This document shows positions 11,267-26,700 of a stretch of 64,000 bases of DNA, one piece after another. Source of the stretch: Dryas octopetala (lineage: Eukaryota; Streptophyta; Magnoliopsida; Rosales; Rosaceae); contig OY992836.1 of assembly GCA_963921425.1 (NCBI GenBank), positions 11,315,304 to 11,379,303 of the forward strand. Reading direction: 5' to 3'. The notes below the pieces were generated by a model. It was not told the DNA's origin and made no database searches. It worked only from the letters and a program-made list of their open reading frames with translations. Position numbers and translations under genes: made by a program. Numbering within the stretch: position 1 is the first letter of the stretch; each line of letters starts with the position of its first letter.

Positions 11267-11371
11267 TCACTTGGTAGGAGGACCTCTATGATAAGCTGGA
11301 ATAGTTGCAGGAAAGAACATCTGTCTCACTCCTTCTGCCTTGATGATGGGAAATATTATACCTGATGCACT
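11267..11371 (-). pseudogene. Extra copy of SQE last exon
   Basis: Duplicate of the terminal SQE exon at 12729-12833, identical as read. It keeps the AG acceptor, encodes the same 34 C-terminal residues (SASGIIFPIIKAEG start) and the same TGA stop. It lies downstream of the functional exon on the SQE strand, so it is normally redundant. It could serve as an alternative terminal exon if transcription reads through. Confidence 0.85.
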
Positions 11372-11433
11372 CTGGAACAAAGAAAAGCCTCTTCAGTAAG
11401 ACTTGGAGAAATTGATTTGATTCATGTTTACTG

Positions 11434-11442
11434 GACGCTAAT
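11434..11442. other. 9-bp templated filler at duplication junction
   Basis: GACGCTAAT separates the two units. With the preceding TG and the following C it forms TGGACGCTAATC, a copy of bases found about 11 positions inside the start of both units. This looks like template switching during break repair. Confidence 0.75.
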
Positions 11443-11675
11443 CAAATATTTGGTGGACGCTAATCAGTTCTTGTGCGGCACACGGTAATTTAAGGCTGGG
11501 AAGAATGGTTGCTGGATATCTCCTTGAAACTGAACAAAATAATCCAACAGTTTATGTGCTTTTAGCAAGTATTTATGCAGCTGCTGGTCAATGGGAAGAG
11601 GCAGCTTATGTGAGAGAATTGATGGATAGGACTGGGGTGTCAAAGATACCTGGATGTAGTTGGATTAAGTCATAA
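11443..11675 (+). pseudogene. Truncated 3' copy of the PPR gene
   Basis: Carries the last 77 or so codons and stop of the PPR gene at 8009-10213 and nothing upstream. The copied frame is intact but has no promoter or start of its own, so it is a dead fragment created by the tandem duplication. Confidence 0.9.
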
Positions 11676-12728
11676 AGAAATGTAGGGACTGAATACTTTT
11701 TATAACTGGACATGGAAGTTAAGAAAAGGATCATAATATTTGTGAGACTAACCACACTGACCTTTAATGTGCATGGTGAAGTGGAAAGCAAGTCTTGTCG
11801 TTCCATGTTACAGTCTTACAGAACTAATCATATTTTCTTCAACCGAATCAAGATGTAGCAGTAAACATGTAAGTTGAACCGACTCCTCTGCAGTCGTCAC
11901 TTAATTGGCAAGGTATCTAGGCTCTTAATGTGCATCTAGCTTTAGTCCAAAATATGATTTTTCTTCAGCATCTCACCATGGTAATGTTAATTTTGTCTTA
12001 GCTTCACCATCTTTATCTTAATTCTATTATATTGGGATTACAGTTTGGATGCACATCAGCGTCCTGTTGAAGTGCTACAAATATTGCACATTATAATGTC
12101 CTCTTACATGCACTTTTTTTTTTTTTGGTGGTATAGACTACCATGGGTTCAGTATGATTATATCAACAATGCTAGCATCATTCGACTCCCAGAACCATTT
12201 GTTTCTTATCCCAGCAGCATGTCTCAACTGCATGACCCTCATTTCTGTCTGTAGGAAAATCACCATCATTATGGTTTGCATAAAGATTGATGGCTGTAAC
12301 TTGTACGGTTAAGCTGAGGATTGCAGAAAATCACCATCTAAATCTTTTCTTGTTCTCCATGGGTCAAAGATGTTCTCCTTTGGTATACAAACAAATACAC
12401 CCATAAAACATGCAAATTAAGGTAACGAATAGGTAGTTTTCAAGACAATTATCTAACATTACATATATTACTTTATACTTTTATTTATGCCATGTTTTGT
12501 ATAAGAGGTACATATTTGAGTTCTACATCAATGGTTGTTCATACATAGTGAGAACGGTCCTGGCCGATATAAATAATTGTACATTAAATTTAGAGAAAAT
12601 ATAAATGGGATTTCCTCTTTATCTAATATCATTGACATGAAAGTTGCAGGTAGCAGCTGCTTTGTCTTGACTCTTGACAGCAACAAATCTGAAGCTTACC
12701 TCAGCTCTCTCAAATCATTCTCGGCACC

Positions 12729-17017
<4,289 letters not shown>

Positions 17018-18459
17018 TTATAGCATTGGATTAATGGTCTGGTCTGGTGGTGACTGGTGTTGTCGTTTGGGTAATTACCAGAGTTATGGTCTGTAATCTG
17101 TAATTATATAGCAACAGCTGCGCAAGTGTCCCAGTAGGACAGTTATCTTTGTGCATCTTAGACTTGTATCTTACCTCCCATACAACAAACATGGTGTTTG
17201 GTTTTGGTTTTCGGAACTTTGAGAAATCAATTTCTTTCCATTTTTTCGGAAGTTAAGGAATCTTAAATTTTTTTGTCTGTGTTTGTTAATCATGAGAAAG
17301 TAAATTAGTAATTACTTTTTTATTTTTATTCATACATTTGGTTTGTCAAAAAATTGAAAATAAAAAGTGTTAAGTTTTTCAATTATACCATAGTTTATTA
17401 TTTATCTAAAAAATGAAAATATGTGAAATAATAACATATGACATTTTGAAATAATAGCAAAGTTAATTTTGTAAAAAAAAAACAATAAATATTTTTTTAA
17501 GAGGGAGGAAACAAAACTCAAACTGGAGCAAAGATTTTATTTTTTCCCAATAAAGGCATCAAATTCTCTTAGTCTAGGAATTGATTTCTCTTTCTTATAC
17601 TTACTAAGAATGAAATTGATTTCTCATTTTCAAACTTCTTAAACTAAATCAACTCAAAATGTACCAAATGTCTAGTTAGTTAATTCACACAACATGTCTT
17701 TGAAACTAGTTTTAAACCTAGAAAGTACCATGTGTTAGGTGATAAAAAAATTTAATAACATTTTATAGATGTTATGTTTTCTGTTAACTTATAGACTACG
17801 AAATTGGGTGATAATTTTCAACACAATTAAAACACGATACCATTCGAATGTAATTCAAAACTAACATGCTAAGGTTGATCGGTATTTGACACAAATCTAA
17901 AATGACATAAGACACTATTTCCATCCTAGCCATATAAGTACATGCACATAACATTATATCCATTATACACATTCTTAGAAGGCCTCTGCACAATAAAATA
18001 TGATAAGCATAAATTTACAGAATTTGGTAAATTTGCCATCAAATTGTAGCCACAAGAAAATTATGACAACCACATGTGCCGTCACCTGAAAGTCGAAAAC
18101 AAATCTTAATGAGGAAAAAAACAAATAATTGTGTATGTTGTGTGTGTGTTTGGACTTTGGACATAAGAAATTAAGAGATTGATGTGAAGGGGAAAAAAAC
18201 AATAAAGAATAATTAGTATCCAAAACGGTTGCCTCATTGATGGGATTGGGGGGGGGGGGGGGGTACGTGGATCTTCTTGTATCCCACAATTGCAGCAGGT
18301 GAGGTGAGAGGTTGTAAATGCATATATGTCTACCAAACCCTCTGCCACCACTCATGCCCCATGCATTTTTCAATTTATGGACCATTCCCACCTTGCTTGC
18401 GTGGAGAATTGGAGATAGATTACACAATTTAGTGTCTTTGAAAACGCCTGTGAACAAAA
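17018..18459. other. Intergenic upstream of SQE, AT-rich
   Basis: The first few hundred bases should hold the SQE promoter. About 17190-17672 has loosely inverted ends (GTGTTTGGT against ACCAAATGTC, each followed or preceded by a GAGAAATCAATTTC-type block), suggesting an old MITE. A run of 16 G lies at 18248-18263. The reading frames near 17800-18460 show no domain. Confidence 0.4.
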
Positions 18460-18980
18460 TAAAGGGAGTGTTTTTGAAAGACTTAAAAAAGTTTTTAAAT
18501 AGTTAAAAGTAGGGGTGAGAATGTGTCTGTTTTATCAGTTATATTGATCAGCTGATAATTTTACAAACAACTAATCTATCAAGTCGGACCGATAATACCA
18601 ACTGATTCATCAAAATTGGTTTTGAAATTGATCAAATGTTGGTCTAATAATTTTAACTAACCCACCTATATCGCCCTTATCGGCAACTGACTCGCAACCA
18701 ACCCACAATGAGTGAGTCGGTTGTTGGTCGTCAGAAATGGCCTTATCGACCTTGTTGGGTTTGTTATTTGGCCGATATGCAATCGACCCAATCCATTCTC
18801 ACCCCAAGTTAAAAGTGTTTTTATTCGTTTTTGGTAAAAAAAAATTATAAGTGATTTTAGATTATAAAAACACTTGAAAGCGCTTTCAAGTACATTTAAC
18901 AAAAACACTTCCAATAAAAATGCTACCGAACAAAAAGCATTTTCTGTAGAAGCACTCCTAAACATGCCTAAAAACACATT
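18460..18980. mobile_element. Old MITE-like repeat split by a younger element
   Basis: The outer parts (18460-18510 and 18807-18980) are rich in A/T with phrases such as GTGTTTTTGAAAG, AAAAACACTTGAAAGCGC and AGAAGCACTCCTAAAC. These resemble the ends of common plant MITEs. A second element is inserted at 18511-18806. Confidence 0.4.
18511..18806. mobile_element. TIR element inserted within the older repeat
   Basis: Ends AGGGGTGAGAATG (left) and, read inverted, TGGGGTGAGAATGG (right). It is flanked by identical 10-bp AGTTAAAAGT at 18501-18510 and 18807-18816. At 296 bp it has no coding capacity. The terminal GGGGTG resembles hAT-type termini, but hAT elements usually leave 8 bp, so the class is uncertain. 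Confidence 0.75.
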
Positions 18981-19605
18981 GTCAAAAATTTTATAAGTAT
19001 GTATGGGATGAAAATGTGAGTCAAAATGAACTCTCTACTGACCTGTAAAAGGTTTAAATTACATTAAAATTTTATAGAGGCCATCTAAATTCAAAATAAT
19101 ATTATGACAATTATTGGGCTATCTTTAAAGGCTGGTCCCAAGTTTGAATTGGAACCAGCCCTTGAACATGTCAGGAAAGGACGAACAAGGCATCTCACAC
19201 TTCAGTTTGTAAATGCTTGAAAATTAAAATACACAAAAAGAAAAACGAAAGAGAACTCTTTTTTTTTGGTCAACAAATCAAAACAAAACATGAAAAACTG
19301 AAAATGAGTATCGTACAACTTCGAAATAGATTTTGTCCGTGTGTGGTGAGCAGTTGACAGAAGGTCATGTTATGATCATTTTTCTGCCTCTTTGTCATTG
19401 TTTTGTTCCAAAGATTTTGGCCTTAAATAACAATTACATTTACACAAGTTCACAGGAGATGGGCAGCTGAATAATGGAGCTGTTTTAAAGAAACATATAT
19501 TATCACTATAATTTGATAGTTGATACAAAACTGTCCTGTTGATACAGTACATATGGATGTAATAAATAGATAAATTAGGTCTTTTTCCTTTTTTGTCTAT
19601 GGTTG

Positions 19606-21008
19606 TCATTTGCCATCTTTTCCTTCTACCTTGGTCTTGTTTCCACGAACTTTCTTAGGTCCCTGGCATCAGATTATTAATTAAAAGATCCATTAGCAAG
19701 CTCTAGCAAGCTTAACAGTCTTGCTGGCTTCTTTAGTTTTTGCATCCAATAGATAATCAGGCACATCACGCAGGTGAGGAGCAGGGGGCTTCTTGCTCAG
19801 AATATTGTCATGTTTCAACAGATCGATCTGCTCAAAAATAATAGATCAATAATGTTCAAATCTTGTAAACCCAAAAGCAAAGAATCAAATGTAGAAAACC
19901 ACATACGTATATATGCACAAACGTTGTAGTGCACATATTAATCGTGCAACAAACTCACAAGAGAGATAGAAGCACCAGTACTATATATACGCTCTTCCAG
20001 TACGTCCAATACGATGAACATATATATCCTTCAGCACCTTGAGGCATATCAAAATTTATAACTTGCAAAAGGAATAAAAGCGAAGATAATGTTAATGGGA
20101 TACTAGCTGAGCATGGTATTTCACAAGGTATTCTTTAAGAGACAAGAAACAGAGAAATACTTTAATAATACGAAAGCAATCAAATTTACATTAAATTAAG
20201 TTGACCAAGCAGGCCACCAAAAACAACCAAATAAAATACCAGCAACTCTGTTTGCAGTTGATGCTATGCAATGAAATTCTAAAACAAGGGAGATATCTAT
20301 TTCTGTAAAAAAGAAAAAGTTTGCTGCACGGATGAAGAAATATCTGTGTACCTTTTCCAAATATAGTTTTAATCTGAATCCCATGTTAATTGTATTGTAT
20401 TGTATTAATCTGAAAGAAGAAAAAGGGCAACCGATTTTTTTCATAGAAAAAAAAACAACTGATTAATTGTGGCTAACAGAAAGGTTCCCTTCAAAGTCAT
20501 GTTGAATGTGTTATAAATAGTACAACAGTTTTGGCAAAGATGTCGAAACAACCCATTTGGCTGTTATTCCATTTCCTATTAAGGGCATAACAATTCTTAC
20601 CCAAAACTGCTGAACATTTTTTGGGATAACATCGTCCTTGATATCTCCGACTTCGGGCAAAGTCAAAATGTAGGAATTATGTAGAATCAGCTTCTTCAGT
20701 TTCTCAACATCATCACTGCCAAGTATCATAAGATACTAGGTGTCAATAAGAGCTAATTATAAAGTAAACCCCTAAAGTGAAACAATGAAAACAGCCACCC
20801 TTGAGCCATCAAGAGATATATATATTATGGCACAAAATACATCACCCTTGACATCATAGCTCCGAATTAGCAACAAAAATAGTGCATATATTATGTGAAT
20901 AAAAAACCTTACGGTGGCAGACATAAGAAGACATTGAGAACGTTTAGGAATGTGAGGTTTAAATGCCTTTATATCTGCCTCATATCCATATGACAACAGA
21001 AGATTTGC
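19606..21008 (-). pseudogene. Decayed C-terminal half of a DEAD-box RNA helicase gene (RH16-like)
   Basis: Exon remnants with intact splice borders. 20913-21008 encodes NLLLSYGYEADIKAF..CLLMSAT, the end of motif II through motif III. 20601-20715 encodes DDVEKLKKLILHNSYILTLP..NVQQFW. About 20352-20390 encodes INMGFRLKLYLEK. About 19985-20029 encodes motif VI, VHRIGRTGRAY, out of frame with its surroundings. About 19696-19830 encodes SKKPPAPHLRDVPDYLLDAKTKEASK. 19606-19662 encodes GPKKVRGNKTKVEGKDGK and a TGA stop. The N-terminal half (Walker A) and the exon between the second and third remnants are absent. Intron remnants show it is a gene copy rather than a retrocopy. The intact relative acts in ribosome biogenesis. 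Identification rests on remembered family sequence. Confidence 0.8.
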
Positions 21009-21435
21009 CTGAAACAAAATATAGTTCAATAATCTCTCAATAGGATGATACTAAGTAATCATTCTTCAAAACTTGACTATGGAAAAAAATGAATATCATA
21101 ATAGAGTATATTGCCTAAAAACCATAAATTAGTCGTGAAATTATAAACTCAAAGCACGTATGATTTACAGAACCACATAATACAACAGAAGATCTGACTG
21201 AAACAAAATATAGTTCAATGATCTTCCAACGGAATAATACAATATAGTCGTGGGATAATACAAGATTATAGTACAATAATATCTGACTGAAACAAAATAT
21301 GGTACAAGATTATAGTTCAATAATACAAAATAATACAATATAATCATTCAAGTATTTTAATGATTTCTCAACGGGATAATACTATGTAATCATTCTTCAA
21401 AACCTAACAATGAGAAAAAGTGAATATCATAGTTT
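21009..21435. repeat. Local duplications of helicase intron sequence
   Basis: The phrase CTGAAACAAAATATAGTTCA next to the helicase exon recurs near 21195 and, shortened, near 21285. GGGATAATACTA..GTAATCATTCTTCAAAACCT at about 21373-21405 repeats a block at 21043-21070. These are local rearrangements at the broken end of the helicase pseudogene. Confidence 0.65.
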
Positions 21436-21723
21436 CAGCCATTTGAGTCTATAGCCTTCGAGCTTCGACGAAGTTAGGGTTTAGGGTTTTGTGTTTTTAA
21501 TTTTAATTTTTTTTAATTTTTTTTTTTTTGTAGATATTGAGAGTTGGGACTGGGAGGATGACATGAATGGGCCAACACATATTCTTTTTATAAGTGGTTC
21601 CCAAAGTAAAGGATTCGGAACTTTCAAGTGTTAGGCCCATTTTAGGGGTTGGGTTTTACATGGATATAATATATATTGGGTCTTGCTCAATACACCATAG
21701 CATATTCTCAAAAAGTTATTTTA

Positions 21724-22464
21724 TTAATTTTTTTTTGTCAAAAAAGTAGTGCATTAAAAGAGCACAAAAGGTCAGAAAATACAAAACTAAAGCCCAAAGC
21801 CCATAACAAAACAAATAATGAAACAACTACAAAAAGCCCAAAAAGATAGGCTCATTCAAGCAAAAGTCCTAACCCTAGGAAAAACGGGTGGTTTAGGAGA
21901 ACCACGCCGCCATAGATCGGAAGAAAAAAAGCACCGTAAGGTGGAAGGGAGCAGAGAACCCCACAAAAAATCCTTAAGATCTTCTCCCATCAGCACCAAG
22001 TAGAAACCACAGCCACCAAAAGGCAAAGAGAAGCCAAGGAATATGGAGGTGTGAACACCCATGCTGAAGCACACATCTTCCAATGATATAGTTACAGATT
22101 CATTTTTGCAACTACCAAAATCCAACCATGATCCTCGAAGATCAAAGAGTAGTCTCGAATTTGACGAAGATAACGAGCCGGGAGGCGGGGACTATCGGAA
22201 GCAACGACCACCCGATGCTTGGCGATGAGAAATTGAGAAAGAGAACAAAGGGAGGAGAGACCTCCATATCTGAGCATGAAGATCAAGCAAAATCACCACA
22301 GAGGGTGAAGAAATCACAACAAATAGGTGAAACAACTCTCAAAAAAAGAGAAATGAGAACTTGGGAGTGAGATGGGAGGGAGGTAAGAGAGAGATGGGTG
22401 GAGACGAGAGAGAGAGAGAGTGGGCGGCTAACTCTCAAATTTACATATCTCTAAACACTAGCAC
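21724..22464 (-). mobile_element. LINE-like retroposon, truncated, minus strand
   Basis: Read on the minus strand the element starts with a CT-rich segment (CCCACTCTCTCTC) and ends in ..TTAATGCACTACTTTTTTGAC followed by an A run, which appears as T on the plus strand near 21725. It is flanked by near-identical 18/19-bp copies of TCTCAAAAAGTTATTTTA (21706-21723 and 22465-22483, one base substituted and one inserted). An A tail plus a long target duplication is the hallmark of target-primed retroposition. No reverse transcriptase is present. Confidence 0.65.
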
Positions 22465-22483
22465 TCTCAAAAAAATTATTTTA

Positions 22484-24288
22484 AAAACATACAAACTAGA
22501 AAAGAAAGACCAAATCAACTATGGCTAGGGGTGCAAGTTGGGCAGATTGGGAGGTCAACCCAAGCTCAAGTCTTAAGTAAGTTCTTGAAAAATATGTGCA
22601 AACTCTACATGTTTTATTTAGGCTATAAAATAGTGAATGTCACGTATTGCTTGAGGAACAAGTGACAGATAACATATTCAAGGGGTTTGGATTTACTTTA
22701 TTGAAATATTAATTTTACAATCGTGTTAAATTTAACAAATGTTAAGAACCTTATATGAGTCGGACTCTTCCATGTAATATTAGCATGTTGCAACAACCAA
22801 AAATACATTTTCTTGTAAAAAAGTGAGGATGAAATTATATGTATACTTAAATAATTTGGACTTGAATCCTAACATATGCAAAAACATATGAATCCAGTGG
22901 ATACAAAATATTTGCACATGTTAAGGGTTTACCATAAAACTTCATATCCGATGAGAAAGTAAATCGTAAGGTTTCATGGTTATGGAAAAAAAAAAAAAAA
23001 AAAAAAGTGTTTTATGTAATCTGTATGTGTAATTCAAGGATTTGTATATAATTTGATATAATATTTTATATTATACTTTGGACCATCCATTTAGTAAAGT
23101 TTCTTCTACAATGAAAACAATGAAGGCAAGAACACATCCCTTGTGAGTTGTGAGGGCCGGCTGATCAGCCGCTGAGTCACACACAGTGACATTGTGACTA
23201 AGCAGTCATCATCATTCATCAGTATGGCAATGCATGAAAAAGATCAAAACTTGGCTTCACGACAACAACAAAGAGTTCCAAATCACTCAATTACACCAAC
23301 ATGAATGGGTGGGCCCAAAGGGGCATGCATGGGGCCGAACCCCATGATAAAATGCATGCCATTCTCGGAGGCCCCATTTAATGAGAGGTATGAAAGCTCA
23401 TTTGACCATCTCTCTACTTTCGGTGTGTGTGTGATTTGAATCACATCATTTTTGGATCACAGCCATTAGATCAGGTATCCACTCTTGACTCTGGTTGATT
23501 AGACACAGACAACTCTGGGCCTAGTGTTGATCATGAATATGACATTTACATACATTGCTCATCCTTGGAGACAAAAGTTCATCATGTGTGTCTCGGATCT
23601 TTGTCTTAATTATCGCTTCAGCTAGGCATGGTTTATATGTTTTTCTTTTCCCAAATTATTAAACTCAAAGGGTTTAAGATAATTAAATTTCTATGCATCA
23701 CCGCTCTCTTAGTTTCTGTAATTGGTACCATTTTCTACTTATTAGCTCAATTGCAATGTTAAAAAACCTAGGCAATATCAATTTTTGCACCAAAATTAGG
23801 ATACATTTGATTTCTTTTATTTTTAATCTGAGTAACGCTTTGATAAAGTGCTTAAAAAATTTCATACCCCACTTAAAAGTACTTCTTAAATATGCGCACT
23901 TCTCTAAAATTCTAAAAAGTGTACTTTCATAACCTTAAAAATGTTTTTAATTATAGTGACAAAAACATTACCAAATGTATTCTTAGTCTTTGGAACCAAA
24001 ACCTTGTTTCCCATATTGAATATTTGATAATTGATGCACAATGTAGGCTACCATGGGTGGTAAAATACTTGTTCTCAAATTCTATAATCTTTGTTGCTTA
24101 GCGCTACCACCAAACCCAGGGCCATGAGTGATTGGCAAGAGAAAAGAGCTTTACAAGAATAAAATTTCAGTATTTGCAAGGATCTAGGGGCTTTGCACAC
24201 ATATACATGCAAAGCTTCGAAAAAAAAACAAATCAAAGAGTATTTAAATGTTACTAATTGAAAAGTTAAAACTAAGGAAAACAAAGTT
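22484..24288. other. Intergenic, no gene recognised
   Basis: AT-rich DNA with a poly-A run near 22986-23006. The segment at about 22524-22560 (GGGGTGCAAGTTGGG) resembles an isolated hAT-type end. Frames at 23693-24101 have no domain. Confidence 0.4.
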
Positions 24289-24296
24289 AAATTAAA

Positions 24297-25491
24297 GAGT
24301 GCTGCTATTTGCACACCCTGTTTTTTCTTTTTGCACACCCTTTTAAAAAAAAAAAAATCAAAACTAAAAAAAAAAGACACACTTACCCCTCACCCAACAC
24401 ACCCTAACTCAATTTTTTCTCTTCTGCACACCCCATCAACAGACAAAAAAAAAAAAAAACACACACACCCCCTTCATCTCCCTCACCCAACCACACCCAC
24501 CGGCCACCCACGCAGCACCCACCTCCTCCCTCCCCTCCACCAAGCCCAGCCCTGTCGCACCCTCCCTCCAGCCCCGACCCAGCCCACCTCCTTCCCATCC
24601 ATGCACCCAGCCCGACCTCCTCCCTCCCCTCCACCAAGCCCCAGCCCCGTCGCACCCTCCCTCCAGCCCCGACCCAGCCCACCACCTTCCCCTCCACCTT
24701 ATCAAGCTCAAACAACATTCACGTAATATTTTTTTTTTTGTCTTTTTAATTACAACATCAAGAGATCAGATGAGAAAGTCCAGTTGCAGTGCCGCGTCGT
24801 CGGGCATAAGGAGAGGTAATTAATTATGCACTTCTAGGCAACATGTAATTAATTATTTGGGTACCTAATTGCAAGCTTAGTTATCATCATATATATATAT
24901 ATCCAGTACAACTTGGAAATGAATCAAACAGAGTACGTACACCAGGATTTGATTAATACATAGTAAGTCTATATCCAGCATATATGATGTTTTCCATTTC
25001 CTTATATGTCTTTTACATGTTAATGGTGTATGGTATATGCATGATGTACGTCTGTCTGTGAGAACTAATGTAGGTGGGAGGGGATGTGATGGGGCCGGGG
25101 CTGGGTGGAGGGGAGGGAGGAAGTCGGGCTGGGTGGAGGGGAAGGAGGTGGTCGGGCTGGGGCTTGGTGGAGGGGAGGGAGGAGGTCGGGCTGGGTGCAT
25201 GGATGGGAATGAGGTGGGCTGGGTCGGGGCTGGAGGGAGGGTGCGACGGGGCTGGGCTTGGTGGAGGGGAGGGAGGAGGTGGGTGCTGCGTTGGTGGCCG
25301 GTGGGTGTGGTCAGGTGAGGGAGATGAAGGGGGTGTGTGTGTTTTTTTTTCCGTCTGTTGATGGGGTGTGCAGAAGAGAAAAAATTGATGTTGGGTGAAG
25401 GGTAAGTGTGTCTTTTCTTTTGAGTTTTGATTTTATTTTTTATAAAAGGGTGTGCAAAAAGAAAAAACAGGGTGTGCAAATAGCAGCACTC
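24297..25491. mobile_element. Fold-back element, 1195 bp, with about 400-bp inverted arms
   Basis: The left end starts GAGTGCTGCTATTTGCACAC and the right end is its reverse complement. Inverted similarity runs through most of 24297-24715 and 25045-25491, leaving a loop of roughly 320 bp. Flanks are identical AAATTAAA at 24289-24296 and 25492-25499. The arms are very C-rich on one strand (left) and G-rich (right), with CACCCCC/CCTCCCTCCCCTCC blocks, which creates long false proline-rich or glycine-rich frames. No transposase. An 8-bp duplication points to hAT-like transposition, but long arms are also seen in MULEs. Confidence 0.88.
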
Positions 25492-25499
25492 AAATTAAA

Positions 25500-26181
25500 T
25501 CCTAAGAGCTCAAAGATCCCAAGCTAGGAGCCTAGACGGCTAGATCCACGTTTACCAAAACAAAAAGAATACCAAAAATTAATGGGGTAGGGACAAAAAG
25601 GGTACAGCTAGAGCCTAGAACACATGGCCAAAACCAAACTACAATAATGTGAACCACTATATACATGTTAACTAATCATCAATACAATACCCTGGCCAAA
25701 AAAAAAAAAATCATCAATACAATACAAAGTGGGAAAATATATATTGCTAAAAGCTTGACAGAGTACTATCATTAAAATTTCAGTGTAGATAGTGTTATTT
25801 GTTTAATTCAACTTCAAATTTGATGGTTTATAAACTTGTACAGTAGCAGAGTGATAATAAACATACAACTCAAACCCCAAGTAGAATAAAGAGCAAGGTT
25901 TTGCAGAGTGTTGGGCCAGGCAGAGCAAAACCATCACCTTATTTAAAGCTTTGAGAGGCTCAGAGGTCGACAATTTACATACCATTTGGATTTGCTGGTC
26001 TCCTACCAGCTCACAATAGCCAGCAGGCCCAGCACTAAAACTCAGAGCAAATGAAAAAAAGCACATTATATTAAAACTTGTTTAGCTCTCACTGCCAGAC
26101 AAAATTTGCACAGTGCAGCTCTTGACCCAACAATCCCATTATCCCAATTTCTCAACCTACCCTCCTACCCTCCTACCCCAA

Positions 26182-26242
<61 letters not shown>

Positions 26243-26700
26243 AATTGCAAACAACAACACAGAGAAATGGAAAATGCATTATATCTCAGTTACATACATT
26301 ACAGCATTGAAGGGGAAAAAGAAAAACAGAGCTCTCTGCACTATTTTGACTGAAGCAAACGTGTTTGAATTGGGTTTATACACTGTTGATTGTTGAGAAA
26401 GTTATAGAGAATCAAAAGCAGAAAAAAGAAAAGAGACCGCAAAATGGTTAAGTGGAAAACCAAAGTGCCCAAAAAAGAAAAAGAAAAAGAAAAATTCCCC
26501 CAAAGGATGATCAGTAAAAAGACAACAAAAAACCCCAAAGGATGATCAGTAAAACGACAACAAAAAAACCCCAGACCTATAGCAGCCTTCAAACACCACC
26601 TGAAGCTCAATAAGAATTCAAAAATACCTGAAATTGTTACCAAGCCCAAGAAGCTCAATTTGGATTAGATTAGCTGATTAGGCTTAGTGCGCTCTCTTTC
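25500..26700. other. Intergenic, downstream of RLP44
   Basis: No separate gene. Contains a (GA)n run at 26192-26238. The bases directly left of 26701 probably form the RLP44 3' untranslated region. Frames here are low-complexity. Confidence 0.5.

Larger units (their letters stand above)
9981..11433. repeat. Tandem duplication, unit 1 (1453 bp)
   Basis: Unit 1 is nearly identical to 11443-12895 at a constant offset of 1462 bases. One substitution was noticed by eye (G at 10675, A at 12137). The unit runs from inside the last part of the PPR gene, through the intergenic space, past the last exon of SQE. Nine extra bases, GACGCTAAT (11434-11442), separate the units. Confidence 0.97.

Noticed and set aside
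10583..12254. Identical 69-residue frames in both duplication units
   Set aside because: Their conservation only reflects the very recent DNA duplication; no coding signal is otherwise seen.
24331..24726. Proline-rich and glycine-rich frames (also 24877-25479, 25037-25361, 55241-55589)
   Set aside because: They arise from C-rich/G-rich arms or cores of inverted-repeat elements and are open in several frames on both strands.
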